Made by a program: the position numbers and the translations under genes
Notes under the pieces: generated by a model
The model's input: the letters and a program-made list of their open reading frames with translations, nothing else
Told to the model about the DNA's origin: nothing
Database searches by the model: none
Shown here: positions 1-5,398 of the stretch, piece after piece
How the letters are laid out: each line of letters opens with the position of its first letter
Position numbering within the stretch: position 1 is the stretch's first letter
NCBI GenBank assembly: GCA_030673275.1
Contig: DAOVJL010000102.1
Span: forward strand, 1 to 5,398
DNA length: 5,398 nt
Source of the DNA: Sulfurimonas sp.
Lineage (GTDB): Bacteria; Campylobacterota; Campylobacteria; Campylobacterales; Sulfurimonadaceae
Direction of reading: 5' to 3'

Positions 1-12
1 GAGATAATAGTC

Positions 13-480
13 ATGAATAACAAATTAATCACTGAAGAGTTTTTAGATACATATGAAGGTGAAGTGTTGTTCTTGTCTCAAGACTTAGAAGAGATTGTAC
101 AAGATATGCAAAATAAAAATTTTACACCAGAGATATTTAAACTGTTAGAACAAAAATTAAATGATGTTAGTGATGTGTTTTTATCTTCAACTTATACTCA
201 ACATGTGTCACCGATATTTAAAGAATTTGCTAACTTTATATCAACAATTGAATCTGAGGAATTTATTATGTTTGATGATGCAATAGAGTATCTTTGTGAG
301 ATAGTTTCAGATATAAACACTTATATTAATTTTTATTTTGTAGATCGTATCTTTAGTGATGTATATCTGTTTCAAGATTCACTTCAAAACTCTATTGAAT
401 TTTTAAAACGTGCTTATAGTTGTGATCTTGGTAATTGTAACGAAAATGATGGTAGTGAGCTGGATTTTTTTGATGACTAA
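13..480 (+). CDS. small acidic helical protein of unknown function, upstream of and overlapping cheB
   Basis: I do not recognise a family. The 155-residue product is acidic and looks largely alpha-helical: helices can be drawn at about 5-33, 38-58, 63-81, 85-107 and 111-135, followed by a polar acidic tail ending in L-D-F-F-D-D (150-155). It has no signal peptide or membrane segment, so it should be cytosolic. There is one histidine (H64), and its surroundings do not match the H-x-x-K-G motif of phosphotransfer domains. F120-Q121-D122 with Q125 in a late helix, plus the acidic aromatic tail, faintly recall CheZ, but the spacing differs from CheZ D-x3-Q. The stop overlaps the cheB start by 8 bases (ATGACTAA), so the two are almost certainly co-transcribed and translationally coupled, which suggests a chemotaxis role. 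The frame is open to the window edge, so translation could begin upstream. The ATG at 13 is supported only by a GAG at 1-3. A different frame reading into TAA at 18-20 could be the end of another overlapping upstream gene. Confidence 0.75.
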   Translation: MNNKLITEEFLDTYEGEVLFLSQDLEEIVQDMQNKNFTPEIFKLLEQKLNDVSDVFLSSTYTQHVSPIFKEFANFISTIESEEFIMFDDAIEYLCEIVSDINTYINFYFVDRIFSDVYLFQDSLQNSIEFLKRAYSCDLGNCNENDGSELDFFDD

Positions 481-1507
481 AGTGTTTTTAATTGATGGTT
501 CATTAATTGTTCGTAACGGTTTTAAAAAACTTTTTTCTTGTATGGATGATATTGAGCTTATCGGAGAAGCAGAAAACCCTGTAGATGCTTTTGATGTTTT
601 TAAAAAAGTCGGGTTACCAGATTTGTTTATTTTAGATATAGAGATGTCAAAAATGGATGGATTAACTTTTTTAAAACAGATAAATAAACAGCGACCAACA
701 CCGGTTATTATCTGTTCTGCATTTCAAGAAGGGCAAGATTCAAACATACTGGTTGATGCGATGTACTTAGGTGCTGCAGAGATTATAGAAAGACCAAAAA
801 ACAATTTGAGTAAATTTTTTACCACTTATAAAGAAGAACTTATTGATAAGATTCGTACCGTTTCAAAAGCCAATATTAATTATCATAGTCGTGTTAATTT
901 AAATAATGCAAAAGTAAAGAAGATAAAACATCCTAGAGCGGCTAGTGCAAAAGTTATTGCGATTGGCTCTTCTACAGGAGGTGTGCAGATATTAGAAGAA
1001 ATTTTCACTCATTTAAACTCATTTCATCCGGGTATCGTTGTGGTACAACATATTCCTAAAAAATTTTCTGCTTCATTAGCAAACAATCTTAATGGGTTAG
1101 TTGTAAATAGCATAGTAAAAGAGATTGAAGATGGTGATATTATTAGTGATAACACTATTTATATAGCACCTGGCGGTATACATGTAGAAGTTGAAAAACA
1201 AGGTTTAAAATACTGTTTACGGCTCAAAAATTTTCCAAAAGTAAATTCGCATCGTCCTAGTATAAATGTGCTTTTTGATTCCATTGCAAAAACTTTCAGA
1301 TCTAATGCAACAGGGTTTCTGTTAACTGGTATGGGGGATGACGGTGCTAAAGGTTTAAAAAATATGCGTGATGCAGGAGCACAAACTTATGTACAAGATG
1401 AGAAGACATCAACAGTCTACGGTATGCCTAAAGTTGCTTACGAGATGGGAAGCGCACAAAAGGCACTTTCCGTTAGTGAGATTATACAAGTTGTTAACGT
1501 AAATTAA
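473..1507 (+). CDS. cheB: CheB: chemoreceptor glutamate methylesterase / glutamine deamidase with an atypical receiver domain
   Basis: CheB removes methyl groups from glutamates on chemoreceptors, and deamidates glutamines, in the cytoplasm during adaptation. The 344-residue protein has a receiver domain (about 2-120), a linker (121-157) and the methylesterase domain (158-342), the normal full-length layout. The catalytic triad is visible: S167 in I-G-S-S-T-G-G, H193 in V-V-Q-H-I-P, and D290 in G-M-G-D-D-G-A. In the receiver, D55 is the phosphoacceptor (L-D-I-E-M-x-x-M-D-G) and S82 replaces the usual Thr. The usual N-terminal Asp-Asp pair is D8-G9, and the usual Lys before Pro is R107. I chose ATG 473 because the protein then begins M-T-K-V-F-L-I-D, as receivers do. 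The 21 residues gained by starting at 410 are a hydrophobic out-of-frame readout of the upstream gene. The Shine-Dalgarno is weak (GGA at 462-464), so expression probably relies on coupling to the overlapping upstream gene. Confidence 0.96.
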   Translation: MTKVFLIDGSLIVRNGFKKLFSCMDDIELIGEAENPVDAFDVFKKVGLPDLFILDIEMSKMDGLTFLKQINKQRPTPVIICSAFQEGQDSNILVDAMYLGAAEIIERPKNNLSKFFTTYKEELIDKIRTVSKANINYHSRVNLNNAKVKKIKHPRAASAKVIAIGSSTGGVQILEEIFTHLNSFHPGIVVVQHIPKKFSASLANNLNGLVVNSIVKEIEDGDIISDNTIYIAPGGIHVEVEKQGLKYCLRLKNFPKVNSHRPSINVLFDSIAKTFRSNATGFLLTGMGDDGAKGLKNMRDAGAQTYVQDEKTSTVYGMPKVAYEMGSAQKALSVSEIIQVVNVN

Positions 1508-1511
1508 TGAC

Positions 1512-2348
1512 TTATATTTTTATGTAAAGTATTAAGTTGCCCTTTGTCGTTGTAAACTCAAAACTGTAATAATCACTGCAGTTAAATTTTGATGGTTCAA
1601 TAATAATTGGCGGAGTGAGATCTACTTCACTGCTTTCAGCACTAAATTTTACTGCAATATTCCCAAGTACAATATTTACGAATTCACAGATAATATCAAT
1701 AACCATATCATCAATCGCATTAAAATCTGTTTTTAAGAATTCTGTTGAAATAGCTAAAGATACGGCATCTTCAGGTTGAATAGCAAAATTTAAATGTACA
1801 TCTCCACGCATTTTTTGAAGAGCAATAATTCCTTTATTACTTATAGAACTGGTATTATCCATACGAATAAGTTTTATAGGATCATGTACAATACGAGAAT
1901 ATAGTGTTTGAAAAATCTCAATAGAATTTTTAATAACACCATCTTTGTCAATAGTTTTAATTTTATCATCAAGTTCTACTGTTTCTATATTTTGTTGCTC
2001 TGCGAAACGAGCTAATTCAATATCAAGAGTTTCTTTACTCATAAAGTTTTTAAGAATTAAAGTTTCTCCAAAAAAGATTTTTTCTTTTTTTTGAATTTGT
2101 AATAATTTTTCAACTTGTATATCAGTCAGTAATTCTAATGATACTGCTATTTCACCAAAACGTTTATCTAAGCTTCGTTGTTTATCATTAATAATATTTG
2201 CTTCTTCAGTATTGATAAAACCATCTCTAACAGCTAATTCACCTAATGAAAGATTATTTTTAGATTGATATTCTACAACTTCTGAAAGTTGTTTATTGGT
2301 TATCTTACCTTCATCTAGCAGGTAGTGACCAAAAAATTTAATTCCCAT
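1512..2348 (-). CDS. CheX-type CheY-P phosphatase domain fused to four MshEN-like repeats
   Basis: This 278-residue cytosolic protein has two parts. Residues 5-120 hold four repeats with invariant Gly at 7, 36, 65 and 94 (exact 29-residue period), of the form [FL]-G-x5-9 hydrophobic/turn, then a helix ending in Gln 21 residues after the Gly (Q28, Q57, Q86; F115 in the fourth). This resembles the MshEN/GspE-N motif (R-L-G ... Q, 24 residues plus a 5-residue spacer), which binds c-di-GMP in some proteins. The leading Arg is present only in repeat 3 (R63). Residues about 150-275 form a CheC/CheX/FliY-type domain with the phosphatase signature E-x2-N at E222 and N225, and D-L-T-P-P at 243-247 about 21 residues later, as in CheX. 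The family dephosphorylates CheY-P. The gene sits 10 bases after a CheY-like gene, the likely substrate. ATG 2348 is preceded by AAGGAG, which overlaps the upstream stop codon. The phosphatase assignment is fairly secure; c-di-GMP binding is inference. Confidence 0.85.
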   Translation of the reverse strand: MGIKFFGHYLLDEGKITNKQLSEVVEYQSKNNLSLGELAVRDGFINTEEANIINDKQRSLDKRFGEIAVSLELLTDIQVEKLLQIQKKEKIFFGETLILKNFMSKETLDIELARFAEQQNIETVELDDKIKTIDKDGVIKNSIEIFQTLYSRIVHDPIKLIRMDNTSSISNKGIIALQKMRGDVHLNFAIQPEDAVSLAISTEFLKTDFNAIDDMVIDIICEFVNIVLGNIAVKFSAESSEVDLTPPIIIEPSKFNCSDYYSFEFTTTKGNLILYIKI

Positions 2349-2353
2349 TCCTT

Positions 2354-2360
2354 ACTCCTT
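2354..2360 (-). promoter_or_regulatory. Shine-Dalgarno of the CheX-fusion gene, overlapping the upstream stop codon
   Basis: Read on the - strand, TAAGGAGTAAGGAATG joins the stop TAA of the CheY-like gene (2361-2359), a strong AAGGAGT ribosome binding site and, 5 bases on, the ATG at 2348. Ribosomes ending the CheY-like gene are placed directly at the next start, which implies coupled translation of receiver and phosphatase. It fixes the start codon. Confidence 0.85.
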
Positions 2361-2718
2361 ATATTGATTTCGATACAAGATCGTATAGCTCATCTTCATC
2401 AAAAGGTTTTTGAATAAATGTAGCAGCACCATATTTTAACGATTGAGCCACTTTTTTTTCAGTTCCCATAGAGCTTACCATAACTACTTTCATGTCAGGG
2501 TGATTATGTTTAATAATCTTCAATGCCTCTATACCATCTTTTTCAGGCATAACAATGTCCATTAAAATAAGATCAGGTTCAAATTTTTTTGCTTGCCAAA
2601 TAGCTTCATTACCATCAAAAGCATCTTCAAATTCAATATTAGACAGCCCTCGCGCCATTAATATTTTTTTAACCATGAAGTGAATTAACTTCGCATCATC
2701 TACTATTAAAAGTTTCAT
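2359..2718 (-). CDS. stand-alone CheY-like response regulator receiver
   Basis: This single-domain receiver (119 residues, the usual CheY length) is phosphorylated on Asp by a histidine kinase such as CheA, and in chemotaxis it would act on a motor or other output. The active site is complete: acidic pair D7-D8, phosphoacceptor D54 in L-M-D-I-V-M-P-E-K-D-G, hydroxyl residue S82, and K104 in Q-K-P-F-D. The D+2 residue is V56 (Asn in E. coli CheY) and the T+2 residue is M84 (Glu in E. coli). These positions are known to tune autodephosphorylation, and hydrophobic residues there tend to go with slower turnover, which would fit the need for a dedicated phosphatase encoded next door. It lies 22 bases after the receptor gene and 10 bases before the CheX-fusion gene on the same strand, so the three form an operon. 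There is no output domain. Whether it is the main motor CheY or an accessory or phosphate-sink receiver cannot be told from sequence. Confidence 0.93.
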   Translation of the reverse strand: MKLLIVDDAKLIHFMVKKILMARGLSNIEFEDAFDGNEAIWQAKKFEPDLILMDIVMPEKDGIEALKIIKHNHPDMKVVMVSSMGTEKKVAQSLKYGAATFIQKPFDEDELYDLVSKSI

Positions 2719-2725
2719 TTTTTTT

Positions 2726-2730
2726 CCTTT
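2726..2730 (-). promoter_or_regulatory. Shine-Dalgarno of the CheY-like gene
   Basis: On the - strand AAAGGA lies 7 bases before the ATG at 2718, within the 22-base gap after the receptor stop codon. It is separated from the start by a run of eight A residues. It supports the chosen start and independent ribosome loading within the operon. Confidence 0.8.
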
Positions 2731-2740
2731 TTATTTATGT

Positions 2741-5194
2741 TTAAAATGTATCAAAATCACGAAGATCAATATTATCATCGTTATGTTGAATTTGTGTATC
2801 TTTAGATGATTCTTCGTCATCTAAGGGATGAATAATCTCATTTTTAGCTACCGTTGGTTTTAAAACAGTGCTCGAATTCATATTTTGATGAAGAATGAAA
2901 AAACCCATTTGTTCACTTTGCTCTTCTGCTTGAACATTTAGTTGCTCAGATGCATCTAATAGTTCTTGCGATGATGTTGCATTGAGTTGAGTCACTTTAT
3001 CAAGCTCATTCATCGCTTGAGTAATTTGACCAATACCTATATTTTGCTCTTTAGCTGCAATTTCTATCTGTTTGATTAACTTAGCTGTTTCCTCAATTTT
3101 AGGTACAACACTTTGTATCATTTTCCCAGCTTCTTCAGATATCTTCACACTACTACCAGTAATTTGACTAATTTGTGTTGCAGCAACTTGAGAGTGTTTT
3201 GCCAATTTTCTTACTTCTGCAGCAACAACGGCAAAACCTTTACCATGCTGTCCGGCCCTTGCGGCTTCAATAGCGGCATTAAGAGCAAGAAGGTTTGTTT
3301 GATATGCGATATCTTCTATTACTTGTATTTTGTCTGCGATAGTTCGCATTGCCTCTACAGTTTTAGATACTGCATCAGCTCCCTGAAGAGAAAGTTTTGC
3401 AGAGTCTTCAGCAATTTCATTTGTCAAGGTTGCATTTTTAGCCGTTTCACTTACAGCTCCGCTCATCTCTTCAATAGCAGCTGTTGTTTGCGATAAAGAA
3501 GAAGCTTGTTGTATTGCTCCTTTAGATATAGACCCGCTAGAACTATTTATTTCCGTTGCTGCTAATTGTATTCGTGATGTAACAACATTTATACCCTCTA
3601 TAGTACTAGATAGCTTTTCTACCAAATTGTTAATAGAGGATTTTACAATACCAAAATCACCTGCATAATTACCAGAGATGCGTACACTTAAATCACCTTG
3701 ACTAATAGCATTTAAGGCTTCTCCGGATTCACTAAATAGAGTTTCAATAGTTTCTGCAATATTATTGGTAGAATTTTTTAGTTCTAAAAACATACCTTCA
3801 TACTCATTTTCAATTCGTGCATCTAGTTTCCCTTCTAAAATTTTAGACAAGACTTTGGTAATATCTTTTCCTATCTGCTCTTCAAATTTGTTCATTAAAT
3901 TATTGATAGATGTAATAAGTGTAGTAATTTGCGGATTTTCGGTAGTTGCTTCTACACGACAATCCATATAACCTGCCTCTGCTTTTGCTAGTATGCTAAC
4001 TGCTTCATCCGTACATATTTTGTCATGTTCAAGTTCATTCTCAATACTTTTTAAGTTTTTATTTACCATACTAGCTAAAAGACCAAACTCATCTTTAGAA
4101 TCTATCTCAATAGGCGTAGATAAAGTTCGTTCACGACGAAGAAACTCGAAGAAAGATTCTAAACCACTTCTAAAATTATCTAATGATCTTCTAATATTTC
4201 TTGTAGTCATAATTGCTATAAATATTATAATAAGAATATTAATTAAACCAAGAATTAGATAAGTGTAATATTGCGAATTAGCAGCTTGCATTTTAATTGT
4301 AGTTTCATCAATAAGATAGGTTGCTAGATGATTATCTATCTCTTTAAGTATATCTGTTTTCGCTTTTAAGATATTAAAAGCTTCAGTATCACCTATTCCA
4401 AAATTTTCTGACTTGTTTGTTACCAAGGTATACAAACTGTTGGCATAAGTAATGCTTGGAGAGCTCATTTTTTTCTGGTATGCTTTAATATTACTCTCAT
4501 CTGTACGTTTGAGAAAAGAATTTAAATAAAGTCCTTCTTGTGCATGAAGAGCAATAACTTGACCCTGTATACCTTTAGGATAGATATCATCCATAAATAC
4601 ATAATTAAGAGCAGCTTCTTGAGCTGAAGATTTCTCTTTAGCAAGGGAATAAGCACTATAAGCATTTAATTCCATAGAAATTTTGGAATCTGTAGACATT
4701 TTTGCAACTTCTGCAATAGAGCTTAAAAAAGCTTCATTAATATTCATGTAATAGGTTAAAACATCTTTTAAGTTAATTGAAAAATTATCAATCTTTTTTC
4801 TTTGAGAATCAAGTTTTTCAAGCGTTATTAAAGTTTCTTGTATTTTTAAACGAAATTTTTTTGAATAATCTTGCATATTTACGGAATTAATTAAAGCATT
4901 AAAAGAAGTTAGCTCATCATCAACTTTTTTTCGTTGAGTTTTTAGTTCATTTGAAAATTTTGTTCCTTTTGAAGCTAAAAATCCACTAGACACACTTCTC
5001 TCATTTTGTAAAGTATGGACTAAGGCACTCATATTTGTAGTAAAATGTACTACGGCTTTAATATCTCGCATATTTTTATATTCATTATAGCTACGCTCAA
5101 TAGGAACACTTGAAAAATACAACAGCCCAATTATTGGCACAACAGCCAAAATAAACATTTTAGTTTTAACAGATATATTTTTGTATCCGAACAT
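2741..5194 (-). CDS. methyl-accepting chemotaxis protein with periplasmic NIT-type sensor, poly-HAMP and C-terminal docking pentapeptide
   Basis: This is an 817-residue inner-membrane chemoreceptor. TM1 lies at about 13-31. The periplasmic region, about 32-308, carries a NIT (nitrate/nitrite sensing) type motif, [16 protein letters not shown] at 62-77, then Q-R-K-K-V-D-D (87-93) and [12 protein letters not shown] (185-196). TM2 is at about 310-330. About four HAMP-like units follow (331-536): D-E-F-G at 368-371, then G-Y-M, G-K-L and G-D-L at 408, 455 and 500. The MCP signalling domain (about 540-770) has its hairpin tip around 631-665 ([15 protein letters not shown]). The C-terminal arm is seven residues shorter than in E. 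coli 36H receptors, which suggests a 34H class. A good methylation-site match centres on E575-E576. A flexible tail (773-812) ends in D-F-D-T-F, a CheB/CheR docking-type pentapeptide. I chose ATG 5194 because AAAAGG lies 6 bases upstream; starting at 5317 would add 41 unlikely residues and swallow the promoter. The ligand is unproven: nitrate or nitrite is only the family precedent. Confidence 0.94.
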   Translation of the reverse strand: MFGYKNISVKTKMFILAVVPIIGLLYFSSVPIERSYNEYKNMRDIKAVVHFTTNMSALVHTLQNERSVSSGFLASKGTKFSNELKTQRKKVDDELTSFNALINSVNMQDYSKKFRLKIQETLITLEKLDSQRKKIDNFSINLKDVLTYYMNINEAFLSSIAEVAKMSTDSKISMELNAYSAYSLAKEKSSAQEAALNYVFMDDIYPKGIQGQVIALHAQEGLYLNSFLKRTDESNIKAYQKKMSSPSITYANSLYTLVTNKSENFGIGDTEAFNILKAKTDILKEIDNHLATYLIDETTIKMQAANSQYYTYLILGLINILIIIFIAIMTTRNIRRSLDNFRSGLESFFEFLRRERTLSTPIEIDSKDEFGLLASMVNKNLKSIENELEHDKICTDEAVSILAKAEAGYMDCRVEATTENPQITTLITSINNLMNKFEEQIGKDITKVLSKILEGKLDARIENEYEGMFLELKNSTNNIAETIETLFSESGEALNAISQGDLSVRISGNYAGDFGIVKSSINNLVEKLSSTIEGINVVTSRIQLAATEINSSSGSISKGAIQQASSLSQTTAAIEEMSGAVSETAKNATLTNEIAEDSAKLSLQGADAVSKTVEAMRTIADKIQVIEDIAYQTNLLALNAAIEAARAGQHGKGFAVVAAEVRKLAKHSQVAATQISQITGSSVKISEEAGKMIQSVVPKIEETAKLIKQIEIAAKEQNIGIGQITQAMNELDKVTQLNATSSQELLDASEQLNVQAEEQSEQMGFFILHQNMNSSTVLKPTVAKNEIIHPLDDEESSKDTQIQHNDDNIDLRDFDTF

Positions 5195-5200
5195 TTTATT

Positions 5201-5206
5201 CCTTTT
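5201..5206 (-). promoter_or_regulatory. Shine-Dalgarno of the receptor gene
   Basis: On the - strand AAAAAGGAATAAAATG places a good AAGG core 6 bases before the ATG at 5194. No comparable site precedes the in-frame ATG at 5317, so this site decides the receptor start. Confidence 0.8.
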
Positions 5207-5224
5207 TGAATATGTTTTTATAAT

Positions 5225-5241
5225 TAAACTTAATAAGTTTA
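5225..5241. promoter_or_regulatory. perfect 17-bp palindrome, candidate operator at the receptor transcription start
   Basis: The sequence TAAACTTA-A-TAAGTTTA has two 8-bp half-sites that are exact reverse complements around one central base. It begins about 6 bases downstream of the TATAAT box, so it covers the predicted transcription start and early leader of the receptor operon, a typical place for a repressor to block initiation. No regulator is recognised. Dyads arise by chance in AT-rich DNA, so the call rests on perfection and position. Confidence 0.45.
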
Positions 5242-5246
5242 TCAAA

Positions 5247-5252
5247 ATTATA
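5247..5252 (-). promoter_or_regulatory. candidate -10 box (TATAAT) of the receptor-CheY-CheX operon
   Basis: A consensus TATAAT is read on the - strand, predicting transcription from about 5240 and a leader of roughly 45 bases before the ATG at 5194. No TTGACA-like -35 is seen at the usual distance. In Campylobacterota the main sigma factor commonly works with T-rich upstream DNA and no clear -35, and the spacer here is T-rich (a TTTTT run on the - strand at 5257-5261). Confidence 0.55.
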
Positions 5253-5267
5253 TTGGAAAAACCAATA
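5251..5267. repeat. interrupted dyad TATTGG-N5-CCAATA overlapping the -10 spacer
   Basis: Two perfect 6-bp arms, TATTGG and CCAATA, flank five A residues (+ strand). The dyad overlaps the last two bases of the TATAAT box and runs into the spacer. It could be a second protein-binding site. It should not be an RNA hairpin of the operon, because it lies upstream of the predicted transcription start. Confidence 0.35.
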
Positions 5268-5378
5268 AAACAGTGTTTTTTGTCGATATTTTTAAATATG
5301 TTATTTACTTTATGCATATATTGGTAAAAAATGAATAAAATTAGTTTTTAAATAAAAACAGTCAGTGAGATTATAAAA

Positions 5379-5398
5379 ATGATAATTTTAGGAATAGA
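5379..5398 (+). CDS. ruvC: 5' end of a gene, possibly ruvC (Holliday junction endonuclease), cut by the window edge
   Basis: Only the first residues are present: M-I-I-L-G-I followed by GA, the first two bases of an Asp or Glu codon. RuvC proteins typically open with I-L-G-I-D-P-G, where this Asp is a catalytic metal ligand, so the fragment fits the RuvC start well. Other RNase H-fold or actin-like families (YqgF, sugar kinases) can also begin with a similar first strand. A weak GTGAG at 5365-5369 could be the ribosome binding site, 9 bases upstream. It would be divergent from the receptor gene. The call depends on what follows outside the window. Confidence 0.42.

Noticed and set aside
190..260. 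Possible phosphotransfer (HPt) histidine, H64, in the small upstream protein
   Set aside because: The residues after H64 (V-S-P-I-F-K) do not match the H-x-x-K-G core of HPt and CheA P1 domains. Kept only as a structural possibility.
410..472. Upstream in-frame ATG that would extend CheB by 21 residues
   Set aside because: The extension is a hydrophobic shadow of the overlapping upstream gene, and receiver homology begins exactly at the ATG at 473.
1505..1540. Imperfect ACTT/AAGT dyad at the cheB/CheX junction as a bidirectional terminator
   Set aside because: The pairing is short and mismatched with no GC-rich stem, so it does not qualify as an intrinsic terminator.
3113..3496. Open frame on the + strand opposite the MCP signalling domain
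   Set aside because: It is antisense to the most conserved part of the receptor. The product is rich in Cys, Phe and Ser with no recognisable pattern and there is no ribosome binding site.
3765..4262. Two short + strand frames opposite the HAMP region
   Set aside because: Both are antisense shadows of the receptor gene. The hydrophobic C-terminal stretch of the second is simply the complement of TM2.
5195..5317. Upstream in-frame ATG that would extend the receptor by 41 residues
   Set aside because: There is no ribosome binding site before 5317, the extension contains an additional odd hydrophobic stretch, and it would place the TATAAT box and the palindrome inside the coding region. A strong Shine-Dalgarno precedes 5194.
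5285..5322. Possible FliA (sigma-28) type promoter on the - strand (TAAA ... CGACAA)
   Set aside because: The -10 lacks the full CGATAA core and the spacing is off the consensus, so in such AT-rich DNA it is no better than chance. TATAAT at 5247-5252 is a stronger candidate.

Overview
The window is AT-rich, densely packed bacterial DNA that carries chemotaxis signalling genes almost from end to end. Base composition, strong AAGGA-type ribosome binding sites and protein style suggest a free-living Campylobacterota species (Sulfurimonas-like). This is an inference from general appearance; no marker gene fixes the taxon.

Left part, + strand: a small acidic, probably helical protein of unknown function (13-480) overlaps by 8 bases the start of a chemoreceptor methylesterase/deamidase, cheB (473-1507). 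The CheB catalytic domain is intact. Its receiver domain has the phosphoacceptor Asp but lacks one of the two usual metal-binding acidic residues and has Arg in place of the usual Lys.

Middle and right, - strand (read right to left): a three-gene operon. It starts with a membrane chemoreceptor that has a periplasmic NIT-type (nitrate/nitrite sensing-like) domain, a chain of about four HAMP units, an MCP signalling domain and a C-terminal CheB/CheR-docking-type pentapeptide (2741-5194). A stand-alone CheY-like receiver follows 22 bases later (2359-2718). Last is a protein that joins four exact-period 29-residue repeats, resembling the MshEN/GspE-N c-di-GMP-binding motif, to a CheX-type CheY-P phosphatase domain (1512-2348). 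The operon converges on cheB with only 4 bases between stop codons.

Right end: the receptor gene is preceded by a TATAAT -10 box flanked by two 17-bp dyads, one of them a perfect operator-like palindrome at the predicted transcription start. At the very edge a + strand reading frame begins with residues typical of RuvC.

A plausible joint reading: the receptor senses a small periplasmic ligand and, through a CheA/CheW not in this window, drives phosphorylation of the CheY-like protein. The repeat-CheX protein removes the phosphate, perhaps under c-di-GMP control, and CheB adapts the receptor via its docking tail. The most novel item is the repeat-CheX fusion, a possible junction between c-di-GMP and chemotaxis signalling.
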